64,000 nt of DNA from Straminergon stramineum (Eukaryota > Streptophyta > Bryopsida > Hypnales > Calliergonaceae): contig OY987273.1 of NCBI GenBank assembly GCA_963920665.1, positions 6,512,501 through 6,576,500 of the forward strand. Direction: 5' to 3'. The first letter of the stretch is position 1. Each line of letters opens with the position of its first letter. The notes below the pieces were generated by a model. It was not told the origin of the DNA and did no database searches. It was given only the letters and a program-made list of their open reading frames with translations. Of this stretch, positions 12,788 through 23,950 are shown in pieces. The translations under genes and the position numbers were made by a program.

Positions 12788-13423
12788 ATGGTGAGCGACT
12801 CTCCGTTTAAAGTTTTGAGTGGTGTGTAGCCATGTCAAGCATCTGCGGACTCCATCCTCGACTATAGACAATATATAATCCTAAGTACAGGGAATTTCTT
12901 GTGCTCGACACCTACCGTCAACTCGACGATGGACTTCTCTGTGAAGCCCATTAAAGACAGGGTGGTGAACAACCCTCCAAACAGGAAGCCATGCTTGCCT
13001 CTCTCATGCTCTCCATCTCCTCTTCGCTCTAGGGATCTGCGTTCCTCGTCAATGTCGCCGTCTGCTGCGGACAGGGTCACGCAAAGGAAGCTTTATGGAG
13101 ATGCTAACTATCCAATTTCTACTCAAGAGCTGAAAATTGAAGTTCCAGACGAAGCACGTGAGGCAAGTAACTCTGTACAAGTTATCCCGCCCACGATTCC
13201 ACGTCTGTGTGCAACATTTGAAGGGGGGAGATTGAAGAGGAAGCATGGTGGGTCCTCATGTAGTCAATTCTCCACTCCAAGTAGAGATTCCTGGGAGTGC
13301 AAGTCCCTACAAGCACAAAAGAGAGAATGCATCCGTTAAGCAAGGCCCATAACGAAAGGGTATAGTTGAGGACCGGAAATTTTCAAGGCCATGGAGAAGA
13401 TGAAGAGCCTATCGCATAGTTAG
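12788..13423 (+). pseudogene. Third cassette gene, unknown short protein, copy 1
   Basis: An acceptor (TTGCAG) precedes an open stretch containing ASADSILDYRQYIILSTGNF, then TMDFSVKPI, a Pro/Ser-rich part (LSCSPSPL) and a basic C-terminal part. The tail GPEIFKAMEKMKSL matches GPDILKAVQETKSM in copy 2. At least one internal TAG (near 12827) and two late stops interrupt it. I do not recognise the family. It may be a last exon of an upstream gene, but the stop at 12541 is conserved in both copies, so a separate gene is favoured. Confidence 0.45.
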
Positions 13424-13584
13424 TATGTAGTTGTGCGTACTAAAATTTAGAGTAGTATAGATATAGAAAGTCAATGTGTACCCATTGCATTCGGCTATAT
13501 ACCATAGTTGGTGTCAAGTATGGTTTTGATATTTGTCATAACTGTGTTGAAGGCATCTGCACTATTGAATGCAGTCCTTGATCT

Positions 13585-13985
13585 ATTACAAACTGGGTAC
13601 TCAAAGTACCTCATCTTCGATAGCTATAGCAGTCTTGCAAGTAGATTGCTTGGGAAGATGAGGGCGTGGTAATTGAATAATGAAGCGGATGCAGATCATT
13701 GATTGGATCTAGGCAAAGAAGTTGTAGATTTAGAAATATGCAGGCGTCGCTGTAAGCATTTTCATAAACGACAATCCAAAGAAGAATGTGAGGATTGCGA
13801 TTTATGAGAATGCTCAGTGGCATCTTCATATTTGTTTTTCTACAACTTCCTTGCCTAGATCCTAACCAAGCTCATCATGCACTTCATTCTTTAATTACAA
13901 TGCCCTTGTCTTCTCAAGCAATCTACTTGCAGTGTCCAACACGTTTGATGGAGATGAAGAACTTAGTTGCTAGGAATGTAACTTA
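13585..13985. repeat. Foldback (long inverted repeat), cassette copy 1
   Basis: The arms at about 13625-13790 and 13797-13940 are inverted copies of each other. They share GCAAGTAGATTGCTTG, GATCTAGGCAAAGAAGTTG and TAAGCATTTTCATAAA-like blocks. Weaker pairing may extend to 13585 and 13985. The transcript would fold into a hairpin with arms of about 150 nt. The same structure is present in copy 2 at about 22600-22995, so it predates the duplication. Overlapping open frames here are by-products of the inverted repeat. Confidence 0.75.
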
Positions 13986-14654
13986 TAGTAGGCCATGTGT
14001 GTACAAAGATTTGTTGATAATATATATAAAATACATAGTTATTTGCCTACTATGTTTCATTCTGGGGGTTGCAATTCACATTTATTTCATGATGTTTTGA
14101 AATTTTGTATTTCTTCAGAGGTTTTGTATGTGATTGTTTTGCTTTCTAGTGTTAAGGGATCACGGATTCTTCTCACATTTACAGTAAGTAGTACTTTTAA
14201 AACTCTTATTTTAGTGGAAAACTCCCATTTTAATGAATATGATGTTAAACGCAGTTTTGAGGATATGCTTCCATTTCTTTTTGTGTATTTTTCTTTCTGT
14301 TAAGTAGTACAAGAAACCTAGGGCTATGGTTGCACATTTTCTCAAGGCTTACAACTTCTTTAATTCATAGGTTGCCAAATTTGATTATTTGAATCCAACC
14401 TTGATTTTGTTAATTTCAGTGAGGTGCATTATCCATATGAGTTCATTAGTTTTGTCAATGCAATTTTGAGCATTGTTGATGGCCATAAACTAGTGTAATT
14501 TCCACATAGGTTTTCTATTTTTTCCATTAAATTTTGCTTCTAAGAATCGTACAAGGTTTGTGTATTGAATTGCATGAATTTGTAAGGGTTGTTTAGGGTT
14601 TCCTAGGATTTGCTTAGGGTTCACTTACTGTCTTCAAGGATTACATCAACATGA

Positions 14655-14705
14655 GGGTATCATAGGGTATCACTAGGTATCGCCGAGTATCGCCGAGTAT
14701 TAGAA
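14655..14705 (+). repeat. Short GTATCGCC minisatellite block
   Basis: GGGTATCACTAGGTATCGCC followed by GAGTATCGCC units. It is related in sequence to the 4.8-4.97 kb GAGTATC repeat. Confidence 0.5.
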
Positions 14706-14773
14706 ATGAATAACAAGAATATTTTTGGTGCCAACTATAGACCAGGATTGGTCCGAACTAAATTACACTTCAA

Positions 14774-14995
14774 CTCTCTCTCCAATTTAGGTCAAACCAA
14801 CTTGAATTGGCAAAATTGCAAAGAGACCTAACATGTAATTCAGGTCGGACCAACCTGAACTTCAAAGCCCTGAAGTGGAAATCACATCGCCCAAACTTGA
14901 AAGGCAATTCAGGTGGGACCAACCTGAATTACATGTCAGGTCTCTTTGCAATTTTGCCAATTCAAGTTGGTTCCACCTGAATTGGAGAGAGAGAG
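14774..14995. repeat. Near-perfect 90-bp inverted repeat (hairpin)
   Basis: The left arm, about 14774-14866, runs from CTCTCTCTCC through GGCAAAATTGCAAAGAGACC to an AATTCAGGTCGG palindrome. It is matched in inverted order by about 14905-14995, leaving a loop of about 38 bp. Each arm itself carries two AGGT...ACCT palindromes typical of cassette copy 2. The structure could be a foldback element or a small-RNA precursor. Confidence 0.8.
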
Positions 14996-15573
14996 ATATA
15001 CAAATCCGGTCAAACAAACCTGATTTGTTGTTCTTAAGTATAATAATGTACAATTAAAAACACGAAGCATAAAAGACATAAAATTAAACACACAACTCCA
15101 CAACAAAACCTAATATGAAGATAATTCTGAGCAAACATCAAATAGACATGCTTACAAATGCACAATTGTCAAATAAACAACACCACCAAATTTTCAATGT
15201 ACCTAATACTCTAATAGTAGAATTTTGTATACACAGTTATAATGCATTTCAGGTTGTCCCAATCTAAAATGCATTTCGAAAGTCTACCAAAAAGAGTATT
15301 TACGGAAAAACAAAAGATTACAATCTAACAACCCATCAGAAATTGAAAAATTCTAAATGCATTACATAGAATGATCAACAGAAAACTCCTTTATCTGACA
15401 GTAGATGCTCGTACATCAATAAATGTTAAATGCTGCCCCCAAGACTATGCTGATTGAATAGAAATGGATGAACAAATTTCATACATACGAAAAGTGAATG
15501 TTCTTATAGGAAAAAAGAACTTTTGTTAAGGAAATTGAAGTTGGTAGTATAGGTTGGGTCGACTTGAATTTTA
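14782..15573. promoter_or_regulatory. Palindrome cluster upstream of cassette copy 2
   Basis: Palindromes with half-sites like AATTCAGGTCGG and CCAACCTGAATT occur at about 14782-14810, 14837-14860, 14906-14929, 14958-14986, 15003-15025, 15246-15268 and 15549-15571. Others sit in introns and gaps of copy 2 at about 17393-17417, 18907-18930, 19008-19035, 20105-20125, 21516-21540 and 21550-21576. Their placement parallels copy 1, but the core has changed from CTCGA/TCGAG to GGTCGG/CCAACC. Confidence 0.7.
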
Positions 15574-15642
15574 AGAATCTATTGTGATATTAATACATCT
15601 CTATCCAACTTGCTTTTTTAGTAAAGCAAGAGTCAATTTCTA

Positions 15643-15896
15643 AGGCCATATTCGTTATATTGAGACCTTTCACAATCTCATTTTTATCCTTGACTCGAGG
15701 ATAAACTGTTTTATCTCTTTATTGGTATTATTTTTATAAATAGGTAACAACATCAACTTTTAGAATTTCATTATAGGATCATTATTTGAGCATAATTTAT
15801 TTTTTGTTTCAATTACAATTTTTTTAAATGAATTTTTCAAAAACTAGCATTTTGTCTCAAAATCTGCGAAAAGTCTCAATATAACGAATATGGCCT
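15643..15896. mobile_element. 254-bp MITE with about 24-bp terminal inverted repeats
   Basis: Both ends carry AGGCCATATTCGTTATATTG in inverted orientation, followed by AGAC. The element is flanked by TTTCTA at 15637-15642 and 15897-15902, a likely 6-bp target-site duplication. The interior is AT-rich and non-coding. I see no counterpart at the matching place before copy 1, so it probably inserted after the cassette duplicated. Superfamily uncertain. Confidence 0.85.
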
Positions 15897-15940
15897 TTTC
15901 TAAAGTATGACTCATTTATTAGAAGAATTGATTGTGCAAA

Positions 15941-18900
15941 ATGGAAGACCAAATTCGAAATCCTAATGCCTACTTTTTTCGGCTAACTACAACAAGACTT
16001 GAAGACGAGTATGATGACGACAAGATGATGGTAGAAGGAGTCTATTGGAAGTTCACTGATCCCCATCAAGTTGAAGCCTAGAGTTTGACCATGGTGCCCC
16101 ACACAGACAACATGGTCTTTAATATGAAATACAAGAATTCGAAGGTCTTCATACCCCTTTCATATGATGAGAAGGTGAAAGACATTATCAATGACGTCTA
16201 CCCAGAGATCAAAGTGTGCTGCGTGACAACAAAGAGTGAATTGGCAAGCGACAAGGAATACCACTTCATGATTTGCTTAAACTCGGAGAAGATCCCATTC
16301 ATGATGGTGCTTTTCCTTCACAGTCTTGAGCCTACACCTTACAATAGTGAGATCAAGAACCTAGAGAAGAAAGTAGATGAAAACTATTATAGTAACACTA
16401 ACGGTTCACCTTTGACAGGAAAGAGGCTATGTACAAAATTACTCCATCTATTCAATTCCTTCAAAGTGCTCAAAGAATAACACATAATGCAACAATCTTT
16501 TATGGCCCCTCAGACAGTCTTTGTCGAAATCGGAAGTCAGGGTGAAGGACAACCATCCATGGGGATACAAACGCAAGGATCGCAAGGCCGAGGGAAGAGG
16601 AATAAGAAGCTACCTCCACCACCAATATTTGTAACACGAAGTAGTCCACTAGGCTCAACTTCTATGAAAAACCCAGAAAAGAAGACATCCGAGTAGTCGG
16701 GTCCAGGAGAACTAAGTTATGCAGATCTCATGGCTATGGTGCTCCAAGCATTGCAGACTAGTTGCAGACCTGATTACAAAACTATTAGCGCGGTATATAG
16801 AAAGTTTTGGGAGACATCCATGGACATATATTTTTTAGGGGTGGATGAGAAGAAAGAGCTTCCCCTCAAGTAGTTGATTGAAGCACCCACTGAATTCAAT
16901 TTACACGTCTTAGAGACCCATTTGGTGGAGTCCATGATGAACTAGCTTGTCAACATCCTAGACAAGAGCACCAAACAAACCCTGTGCATGATGCTAGTCG
17001 GTCCTATGAAGAAGCCAACAAAGTGGGAAGATATTTAGCATGGCTTATTCTACATCATCAATAGCCAGCATAGTGTTGCTGCCAACAAGATAATGATGGA
17101 GGAAGATAGTGGGATTGATGAGAAGACCCAAAAAGAGTTTGCAAAGTGGAACTATTTTGTCGTGTGGTCAAATGATGTAGAGAAGTTGTGGTCCATCTCT
17201 GCCTATTACAATTGTGTAAACCACTTTCAAGCAATACAACCGTCCTGGGCCACTAACATTCTCAGAGCAAGAACTGTTTGGGTGAACATGGGTAGTCCAA
17301 AGAATCCAAAGGATGCGGTTGCTATAGGAACAATTCAAATGGCACAAAGGAATAAAGTGTCATTGAAGTAGACAACAAAATTTAGGGTGAGTAATTCAGA
17401 TCGTGTTGACTTGAACTGCAATATTAGTGGTGACATCTCGAATGTGCGAGTGCTTATAAAAGCATAGAATAATTGATATTTTGAATACTATCTACATTTA
17501 TTTGAGGATTGACACGTTGTTGCTTAATGATATGCAGGAGTTTGAGAAAGCAATGCATCAATGCTTTGCTATGATAGAAGTAAATAAGAATCACATGCTA
17601 TCAAAGAAGAAGGGGACAGAAGATAAAATGAGACTTATAAATGAGTTGAAGATTATTACTACACCAACCCATGTATATAATTTGTGGAGTGAAGTCATCA
17701 CAAACTCTATGCATAGAGAGCTTTTTGATCTAGACACACTCATGAAGTTCAATAAGAAAGAGAACTAGAAGCTAGAGAATTGTGCTTTGAGTCGAGATTA
17801 TTTCAAGTCATTTGAAAATCTCAGCTATAATGACTTGGAGAAGTTGGCAAAGCACATTTTGAATTAGTCGGGAGAAAAGTACACTCTCAAGTATCCAATT
17901 GTGACTATCAAAGCAATGTCATCGGTCCTCGATAGTTGTTATAGCACAAAAGAGTGGGTTGAGAGGCGAAAGCGAAAGCAACTAGTGAAGAGAGAGCTTC
18001 ACCAAATTGACCCCAACCTTGGATTGTTCAATGCCAACAATGAACTTATAGTTGCCAATTGGAGGGAGTTCAAGAGAACGCGCAATATTACAAGTGCAAC
18101 TATGAACATGTTATTGGAGAGGCCTGGTGAGGCTTTTTTTGCACAAGCAAAGCAAGTGAAGACAAGAAACAAAACCGCTACACAAATATCACCTTTAGCA
18201 ATAAAGTTTTTTAGAGTCTTCCTTGAGAGACGAAATCATTTTATAGCCCCAACAAGCATCGCTTATCTTCGACCCTATTGAATTGTGGAGAATAAGCATT
18301 TGATGTGGCCACACATGGCATGGACCAACACCACGGCCAGTGAAGTGAAGTTGGGGGTTATAGACTTTAGAACTATCCTAGGCATATTTCAAAAAGAAAA
18401 TTCCACAGTGGACAAGCCATTCTTCTACGAAGTCTTGACCTCCATGGAAAAATGAAACAACCTCTCTTGGAGGAAGTAAAGTCGTGGTTATTTATTTGCG
18501 TCGATGAGAAGGATTAGGTGCAAGTTCTTACATATGTAGAGAAGAATGAGGTTTTGAAGACCTTTCATATGCACCGTGCTGATTATTATTTAGCAAAGAA
18601 CAAGCGCCTTCATGATTTGCCAGCAAACAATGCTAAAGTGTTGAAGAAAGTGCCGCTAATTTTTCTTCAAAGCCTAGACAATGTGTACCAAGCCAAAATA
18701 TATCCAGAGTTTATAGCTCTATATACACCGGTGTACAAGGAAGCATGAAGATACAATGAGTTGCCTTTCATAATGTACAATATGGAGCTCAGAATAGAAT
18801 TCTACCTATGGGTTGTAAAGAAATTTTGTAATCTAGGGTCCAATGTCTTCTCTGTCTTCGTTGGTGGCAAATTGACATGTGCTGCATTGATAAGTGACAG

Positions 18901-20081
18901 AATGCCATTCAGATCAGTTTGACCTAATCTCCATACTTGAACGTAATTGGCATAATTTCTCTAACATTTCAATTTCATAAAATTTCATCATGTATTATAT
19001 TTCTTGCTTATTCAGGTCGGTTTGACCTAAAATGCATTAACCACATAATTTTTAACTAGACATTGATATGAAAACATTGCAGATGAGTTCGGTAAATGTG
19101 TACGCAACAATCCCAAATATCAAATGTGATTTGTGGAATGACATTGCTACTCTAGCATTGAAGCTCGACAAAGATGATTTCTTGGACACTAAATATCCTA
19201 TTGATGCCACACAGTTTTCGGTAGTGATGGGGTCATAGTCCACACCTTCTTCAACTAGGATGAGGACTAGGTCAACTACAGGATCTTTAAGCAATCAAAT
19301 TGAGAAGAGACACGCCCTAGTCTATGATGATGAAGAGGAAGATGATGATGAGGACGATTTTGATATGAGGGAGGTCTCAATGATCTGCCTTTCAGGATCC
19401 ACCACGATCGTCTACTTCTTCAAGACTTCCTACTTTAGGGTGTGTATGTGCTACTCCAATGACTCCTTCATCGAATAAGTGGTTGTCGAAGAAAAGGAAG
19501 GTGGACTCTATGAAGTTTGTTGTGGAGATGCTAGCTTCTCTTATGAGGCAACAAGAAAGTATGCGTCTGGACTAGCCGAAGATAGGGCAAAGAATAGAAG
19601 GCTCCAAGAGGAGACAAATCGAAGGTTTGCTTCTTTAACGGAAAGCATGATTATGGAACAAAAGTAGAACTATGAAATGTGGAAGCAATATCTGAATAAA
19701 AATGAAGTCACACTAATTGCGTCCCTATAGCCTACCTCTACTTTGCAACAAAGCCTAATTCAGAATCAGGCCAGTGGATCTAACGACAACGTTGTCTCTA
19801 TTCTACAAGGGGGTACAACATTGCTTGCACCACTTCTTGTTGACGCCCAAGAATCTGACCCTCCTCCTCCTCCTACCAATGATAGTGATGCAGGTCCATC
19901 TTTCGCGTCAGAGTAAACAAAAGCCACGGATTTAGAGGTTGTTGTGCACGTCGCCATCAAAATTACACCAAGAGATATGAAGGATGCTGGCACTGAGTAG
20001 AACCTACTCTTGGAACCAACCAATGTAGTACTCAGGTTTGATACGGTTCTCGACAAAGGTTCACTAGCAGGTTCTACTTAA
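15941..20081 (+). pseudogene. ParB/sulfiredoxin-like plus degenerate DNA methyltransferase-like protein, copy 2
   Basis: Exons at 15941-17386 (donor GTGAGT), 17538 to about 18891 and 19083-20081 match copy 1. The ParB-like motif is intact here: FYIINSQHSVAANK near residue 376, after a LIEAPTEFN motif. The exon 2 end reads WVVKKFCN and NVFSVFVGGKLTCAAL, resembling a worn methyltransferase motif I. Exon 3 has a DDEEEDDDEDD run and then Glu/Arg-rich sequence. Exon 1 has five in-frame stops before its final codons and no frameshift. Exons 2 and 3 also have stops, plus single-base losses near 18450 and 19361. The exon 2 donor is ATAAGT where copy 1 has GTGAGT. Stops in one copy often face Trp or Gln codons in the other. 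Decayed, but it retains strong protein-level similarity to copy 1. Confidence 0.65.
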
Positions 20082-20694
20082 TAATCACTTGATGTCATTT
20101 GTTTTAGCTCGACTCAAGTTGATTTGTATCATAGGGTGTTATATGTAGATATAGTGTAGGTTTAGGATTTTTGCAATGTAGAAATATGTATACCAATGAA
20201 CTATGGAGTTTCGGAGTTTAAATTTTAATTATTTATATTCAAACTCAATTCCTAAGCCAGTACTATATATAGCACTCTCATAGAGTATCATTTCGTAAAT
20301 CTTGAATCGTAGAGCTAGTTAATTTGCCAATTGTCTCTGCATCATTGTATACACCCATTGCACAATCACATCCTCTACCATTTCCTCTCTTTGTGACTGA
20401 AGAGGAAGTCCCTCGGAGCACTGCCCCCAATGTTGAAGTGCAAGACAAGGCTATCATTCGAAAATACAAAGCGGCAATACAAGAGACCTTGATAGCACCT
20501 TGTGGATCCTCTCAAAATCAAGTATACATCGGTCTTCTGTTTGTTTATGCTTTGATTGGTCTTCATGTGTATTGCCACTGTGCTCTATTGTTTGTACTTT
20601 TTGGTGAGTATGAATTTCTATGTGATTTTGTTGTATGTCTAGAATGAGACAATATAGGATTATAACTACCTACGCATTCGCTTGTTTGATAGCA

Positions 20695-21496
20695 GGAGTT
20701 CGGTCCTCCATCTGGTCGTGGAGGAACTTCGGAGGGTGTCAATCAGCCATTCAGGTCCAGGGTGGTAGAGAAGTGGATCAATGTTATCTTGGACCTAAAT
20801 GGCATTCTATGTGTTTGCGAAGATTGGAAGTTCAACGCTTTGTTGCATAAACACTTCAGGGACTCCTCGAGATCGCACTCAGCCATAGAAACCACTTTAG
20901 TGGAACCAAAGGCTATGTGGGTGAGACTCACTTGCTCCAACTTCCTCTCGGAGATAGGAAAAATTGCAATAATATTGGTGTGGAGTTCTATGAGAAAGTC
21001 CACCACTGAGATGATTTGTGAATATCTTTTTCGAGGCTTAGTAGGACCCTTCCTTATTCTTGGGCAAGTCTCTTGTGAAACTATTAAGAGTAGAGATAGA
21101 GCCAAAAGGTTGTCTTCCTTGAAGGAGCTAGGGACAAATAAAGACTTATTCTTGAAAAATCTGGATATGTTATTCAATAGCTTAAGAGGAAGCTTTAGTG
21201 CCAACAATACTGTCATTGTGGATGACAGCCCAATAAAACATATAATGAACAAGTCTGATAATGTCATTCTACTAGACTCTTGGAGTTATAGGGGAAATGG
21301 TTCGAGGGATACTTTTCTACTTGAAGTACTACTTCCCTAGTTTAAGCATCTACATGTTGCTCGCGATCAAGGGTTGAAGTCATTCAAGGAAAACGGTCCA
21401 GAAAGAATTGGGCGGCGAATGCTATGCGATGAAAGGAATCAAAAACAATACAACAAGCTCATGGACATAGTTCATGCGTCTTCTAGTGTAAATTAG
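20695..21496 (+). pseudogene. FCP1/NIF-type HAD phosphatase domain protein, copy 2
   Basis: The main exon begins after an acceptor (GATAGCAG). It is open through the whole catalytic domain: WINVILDLNGILCV (nucleophile motif with Asn as second acidic residue), IILVWSSMRK, RDRAKRL, NKDLFLKNLD, VIVDDSPIKHI and LLDSW. One TAG near 21339 replaces the Trp seen in copy 1 (LLPWF). The frame then continues to a TAG at 21494-21496, in line with the stop of copy 1. A partly matching upstream exon lies near 20345-20490 (TPIAQSHPL compared with SPFAQSRPL). The domain is complete, so this copy is closer to functional than copy 1. Confidence 0.6.
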
Positions 21497-21758
21497 GTCA
21501 ACTCCTAAAGAACTCAATTCAGATTGAGGCGGTTTCTATAGACTTTCATTTTAGCTTGGCATGACCTGAATTGTACATACTTGTTAATATAGTTATGAAT
21601 GAAATAGTTTTCTTGGTTTCATGGATTCAATTGTATTCCTGCTTTTATATTGGTTTGACTTTATTCATTTGATACATGTTTGGGCAAATTCAGTTATGGT
21701 GTGTTCATTCATTTGGTGCATTTGGATAGACCTTTGTTTTAATTTCAGTTCTTATCAG

Positions 21759-22374
21759 ATACTTGGAACTCTGACGACCCATGTCCTAGGAAGTAGACTT
21801 GCTTGTGCAGCGTCCGCGGACGCCATCTGGGACTACAGGCAATACTTAATCCTCAGCACTGGAAACTTCCTGGGATTAGCAGCTACTGCGAATTCCACGA
21901 TGGACTTCTCACCGAAGCCCGTCGAGGATGGTGTGGTTGACAGCCCTCCCAATGGAAGGAAACAACATCCACTCTCATGCTCCCCATCTCCATTGTGATC
22001 TATGGGCCATCCTACCTCAGTGACACCCTCCGACAAAGTCCCTTAGAGGAAGATTTATGAGGACTTGGGATGTCAAGTCGCTCCAGCAGTGTTGAAGTCT
22101 AAGGTTCCATCTGCGACACACCACTCACTCCCAAATATTGCACCTCTGTTTCCACGACACCGCACATCATCTGAAGGGGGGTGAATGAAGCAGTCACAAA
22201 ATGGAATATCTCAAAGTTTCTACTTGAGTCCAATTTGGGATGCATGGGAGCAAAAGTCATAGGGGGTGCAACGGCGGGATTATTGGCGTAAATATAAGAA
22301 GATGGAAACAAGGTATAGTCAAGGGCCGGACATTTTGAAGGCAGTTCAGGAAACCAAGAGCATGTTGCACACAT
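21759..22374 (+). pseudogene. Third cassette gene, unknown short protein, copy 2
   Basis: After an acceptor (TTATCAG) the frame reads ACAASADAIWDYRQYLILST, GNFLGL, TMDFSPKPVEDG and LSCSPSPL. It then hits stops near 21996 and 22044 and continues in register to a basic tail (RRDYWRKYKKM) and GPDILKAVQETKSM before TGA at 22372-22374. It aligns along its length with copy 1. Family not recognised. Confidence 0.45.
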
Positions 22375-22599
22375 GACAGTTGTCTATATGACAAATTTTG
22401 TTTTTGTAAATAAATGATAGCAATGATAGATACTACATAGAACCCTATGTAGGATACGAGGATGACTTTCTTCAAGAAATTGTATACCCTAAACCTAGGA
22501 AAAACCTTTGTACATTGTTGCAATCCTTATACCGAAGGACATGATGTTAGAAACTATGTTGAAGGCATCTGCACCATTGAATGTAGTCCTTGATCTATT

Positions 22600-22995
22600 A
22601 CAAACTAGGTACTCAAAGTACCTCATCTTCGTAGGCTGTACTAGTCTTGTAAGTAGATTGCTTGGGAACATGAGGGCATGGTAATTGAAGAATGAAGTGG
22701 ATGCTGAGCTTTGACTAGATCTAGGCAAGGAAGTTGTAGAACAAAAAATATCCAAGCGTCACTATAAGCATTTTCATAAACAACAATCCAAATAAGAGCA
22801 TTAGGATTGCGGTTTATGAGAATGTTCAATAGCGTCTCGATATTTGTTTTTCTATGACTTCCTTGCCTAGATCTTGTCGAAGCTCATCATGCACTTCATT
22901 CTTCAATCACCATGCTCTTGTATTCTCAAGCAATCTACTTGTAGTGTCCAACACGTTTGATGGAGATGAAGAACTTAGTTGCTAGGAATGTAATT
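22600..22995. repeat. Foldback (long inverted repeat), cassette copy 2
   Basis: Same inverted structure as at 13585-13985, with arms around 22640-22800 and 22805-22950 sharing GTAGATTGCTTG and GATCTAGGCAAGGAAGTTG blocks. Confidence 0.7.
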
Positions 22996-23372
22996 TATAG
23001 TAGGCCATGTATGTACAAAGATTTTTTCATAATATATATATAATACATGGTAATTTGCTTATTATGTTTCATTTATTGGGTTACAATTCACATTTCTTGC
23101 ATGATGTTTTGAAATTTTGTATTTCTTCAAAGGTTTTGTACATGATTGTTTTTCTTTCTAGTATTAAAGAACTATGGATTCTTCTCACATTTATAAGAAA
23201 TAGTACTTTTGAAACTCTTATTTCAGTGGAAAACTCTCATTTTAATGAATATGATGTTTTAGTCGTAAGTTCTAACTGAGCAGCATGAATTCGATGATTT
23301 AGAAGTGTAGCTTTTGAAAGGCAACTTTAACTAATTTTTCAAATACTGAATGTTATGTCAAAGTTTGACCTC

Positions 23373-23950
23373 CCTTAGAAAGTGTCGTCCAATGTTATGT
23401 TTTTGTTGACAACCATAGTTGATGCCATGAAAGGTTTGAAGTTTGACGTTCTCATTGAAGCAATTGGAATACGCAGGGCAATGTGAAGTTGTATCAGGAG
23501 CATGGTGGAGCTTGAATAATTGGAAATCAACTTTCATTGATGTAAACCACCTCCAACGTACAGTGGGAAACCGCACTATCACTACACGCATTACGAGGGA
23601 CGTTGAAGCATGATTTGTCAAGCAATTGGAGTATCAAGCAATCCCCTTCCTCGATATAGTAGTAGCACACTAACGAATTAAATTCAACTACAAATCAAAT
23701 GTGTGGATGTTCTTAAAGAAAGTCCATAATCATGTTCGCAATGCATGTACGTCTCCCTCAACCATATTGTGAACATACTTATTTGTAGAACTTATCTCCA
23801 TGAGTGCGAACAAAGCATACATGGACCATCTGTAGAAATGAGGAATTCAAATGAGTAGTAGAGAGGAAGAGAATTGGAGCATGATGAATGCTGGAAGGGC
23901 CAAGCAAAGTTCATGAAGAGAAACGCACCATCAACATGGAGGAAGACTTC
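23373..23950 (+). pseudogene. Possible remnant of an unknown coding sequence
   Basis: One frame gives readable protein-like stretches: LEYAGQCEVVSGAWWSLNNW, then FIDVNHLQRTVGNRTITTRI, then FVKQLEYQAIPFLDIVVAH, then MFLKKVHNHV. These are separated by stops. Composition is less AT-rich than the flanks. I do not recognise the family; an old transposon or gene fragment is likely. Confidence 0.25.

Larger units (their letters stand above)
6955..14250 (+). repeat. Tandem cassette unit, copy 1
   Basis: This segment aligns in order with 15941-23262 (offset about 9.0 kb). Shared parts are three gene-like regions with matching splice sites, the gaps between them, a foldback sequence at about 13585-13985 and a final AT-rich stretch ending near TTTTAATGAATATGATGTT. 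Coding parts are clearly related at protein level but diverged at DNA level, so the duplication is not recent. Confidence 0.85.
15941..23262 (+). repeat. Tandem cassette unit, copy 2
   Basis: Second copy of the three-gene unit described at 6955-14250, with the same gene order, strand, splice positions and terminal foldback. The upstream spacer (14.7-15.9 kb) is mostly different from that of copy 1. Confidence 0.85.

Noticed and set aside
13611..14100. Opposed frames with similar peptides (SSQAIYLQ)
   Set aside because: They mirror each other because they lie on the two arms of a foldback.
14862..15057. Short frames on both strands
   Set aside because: Lie on the 90-bp inverted repeat and carry no independent signal.
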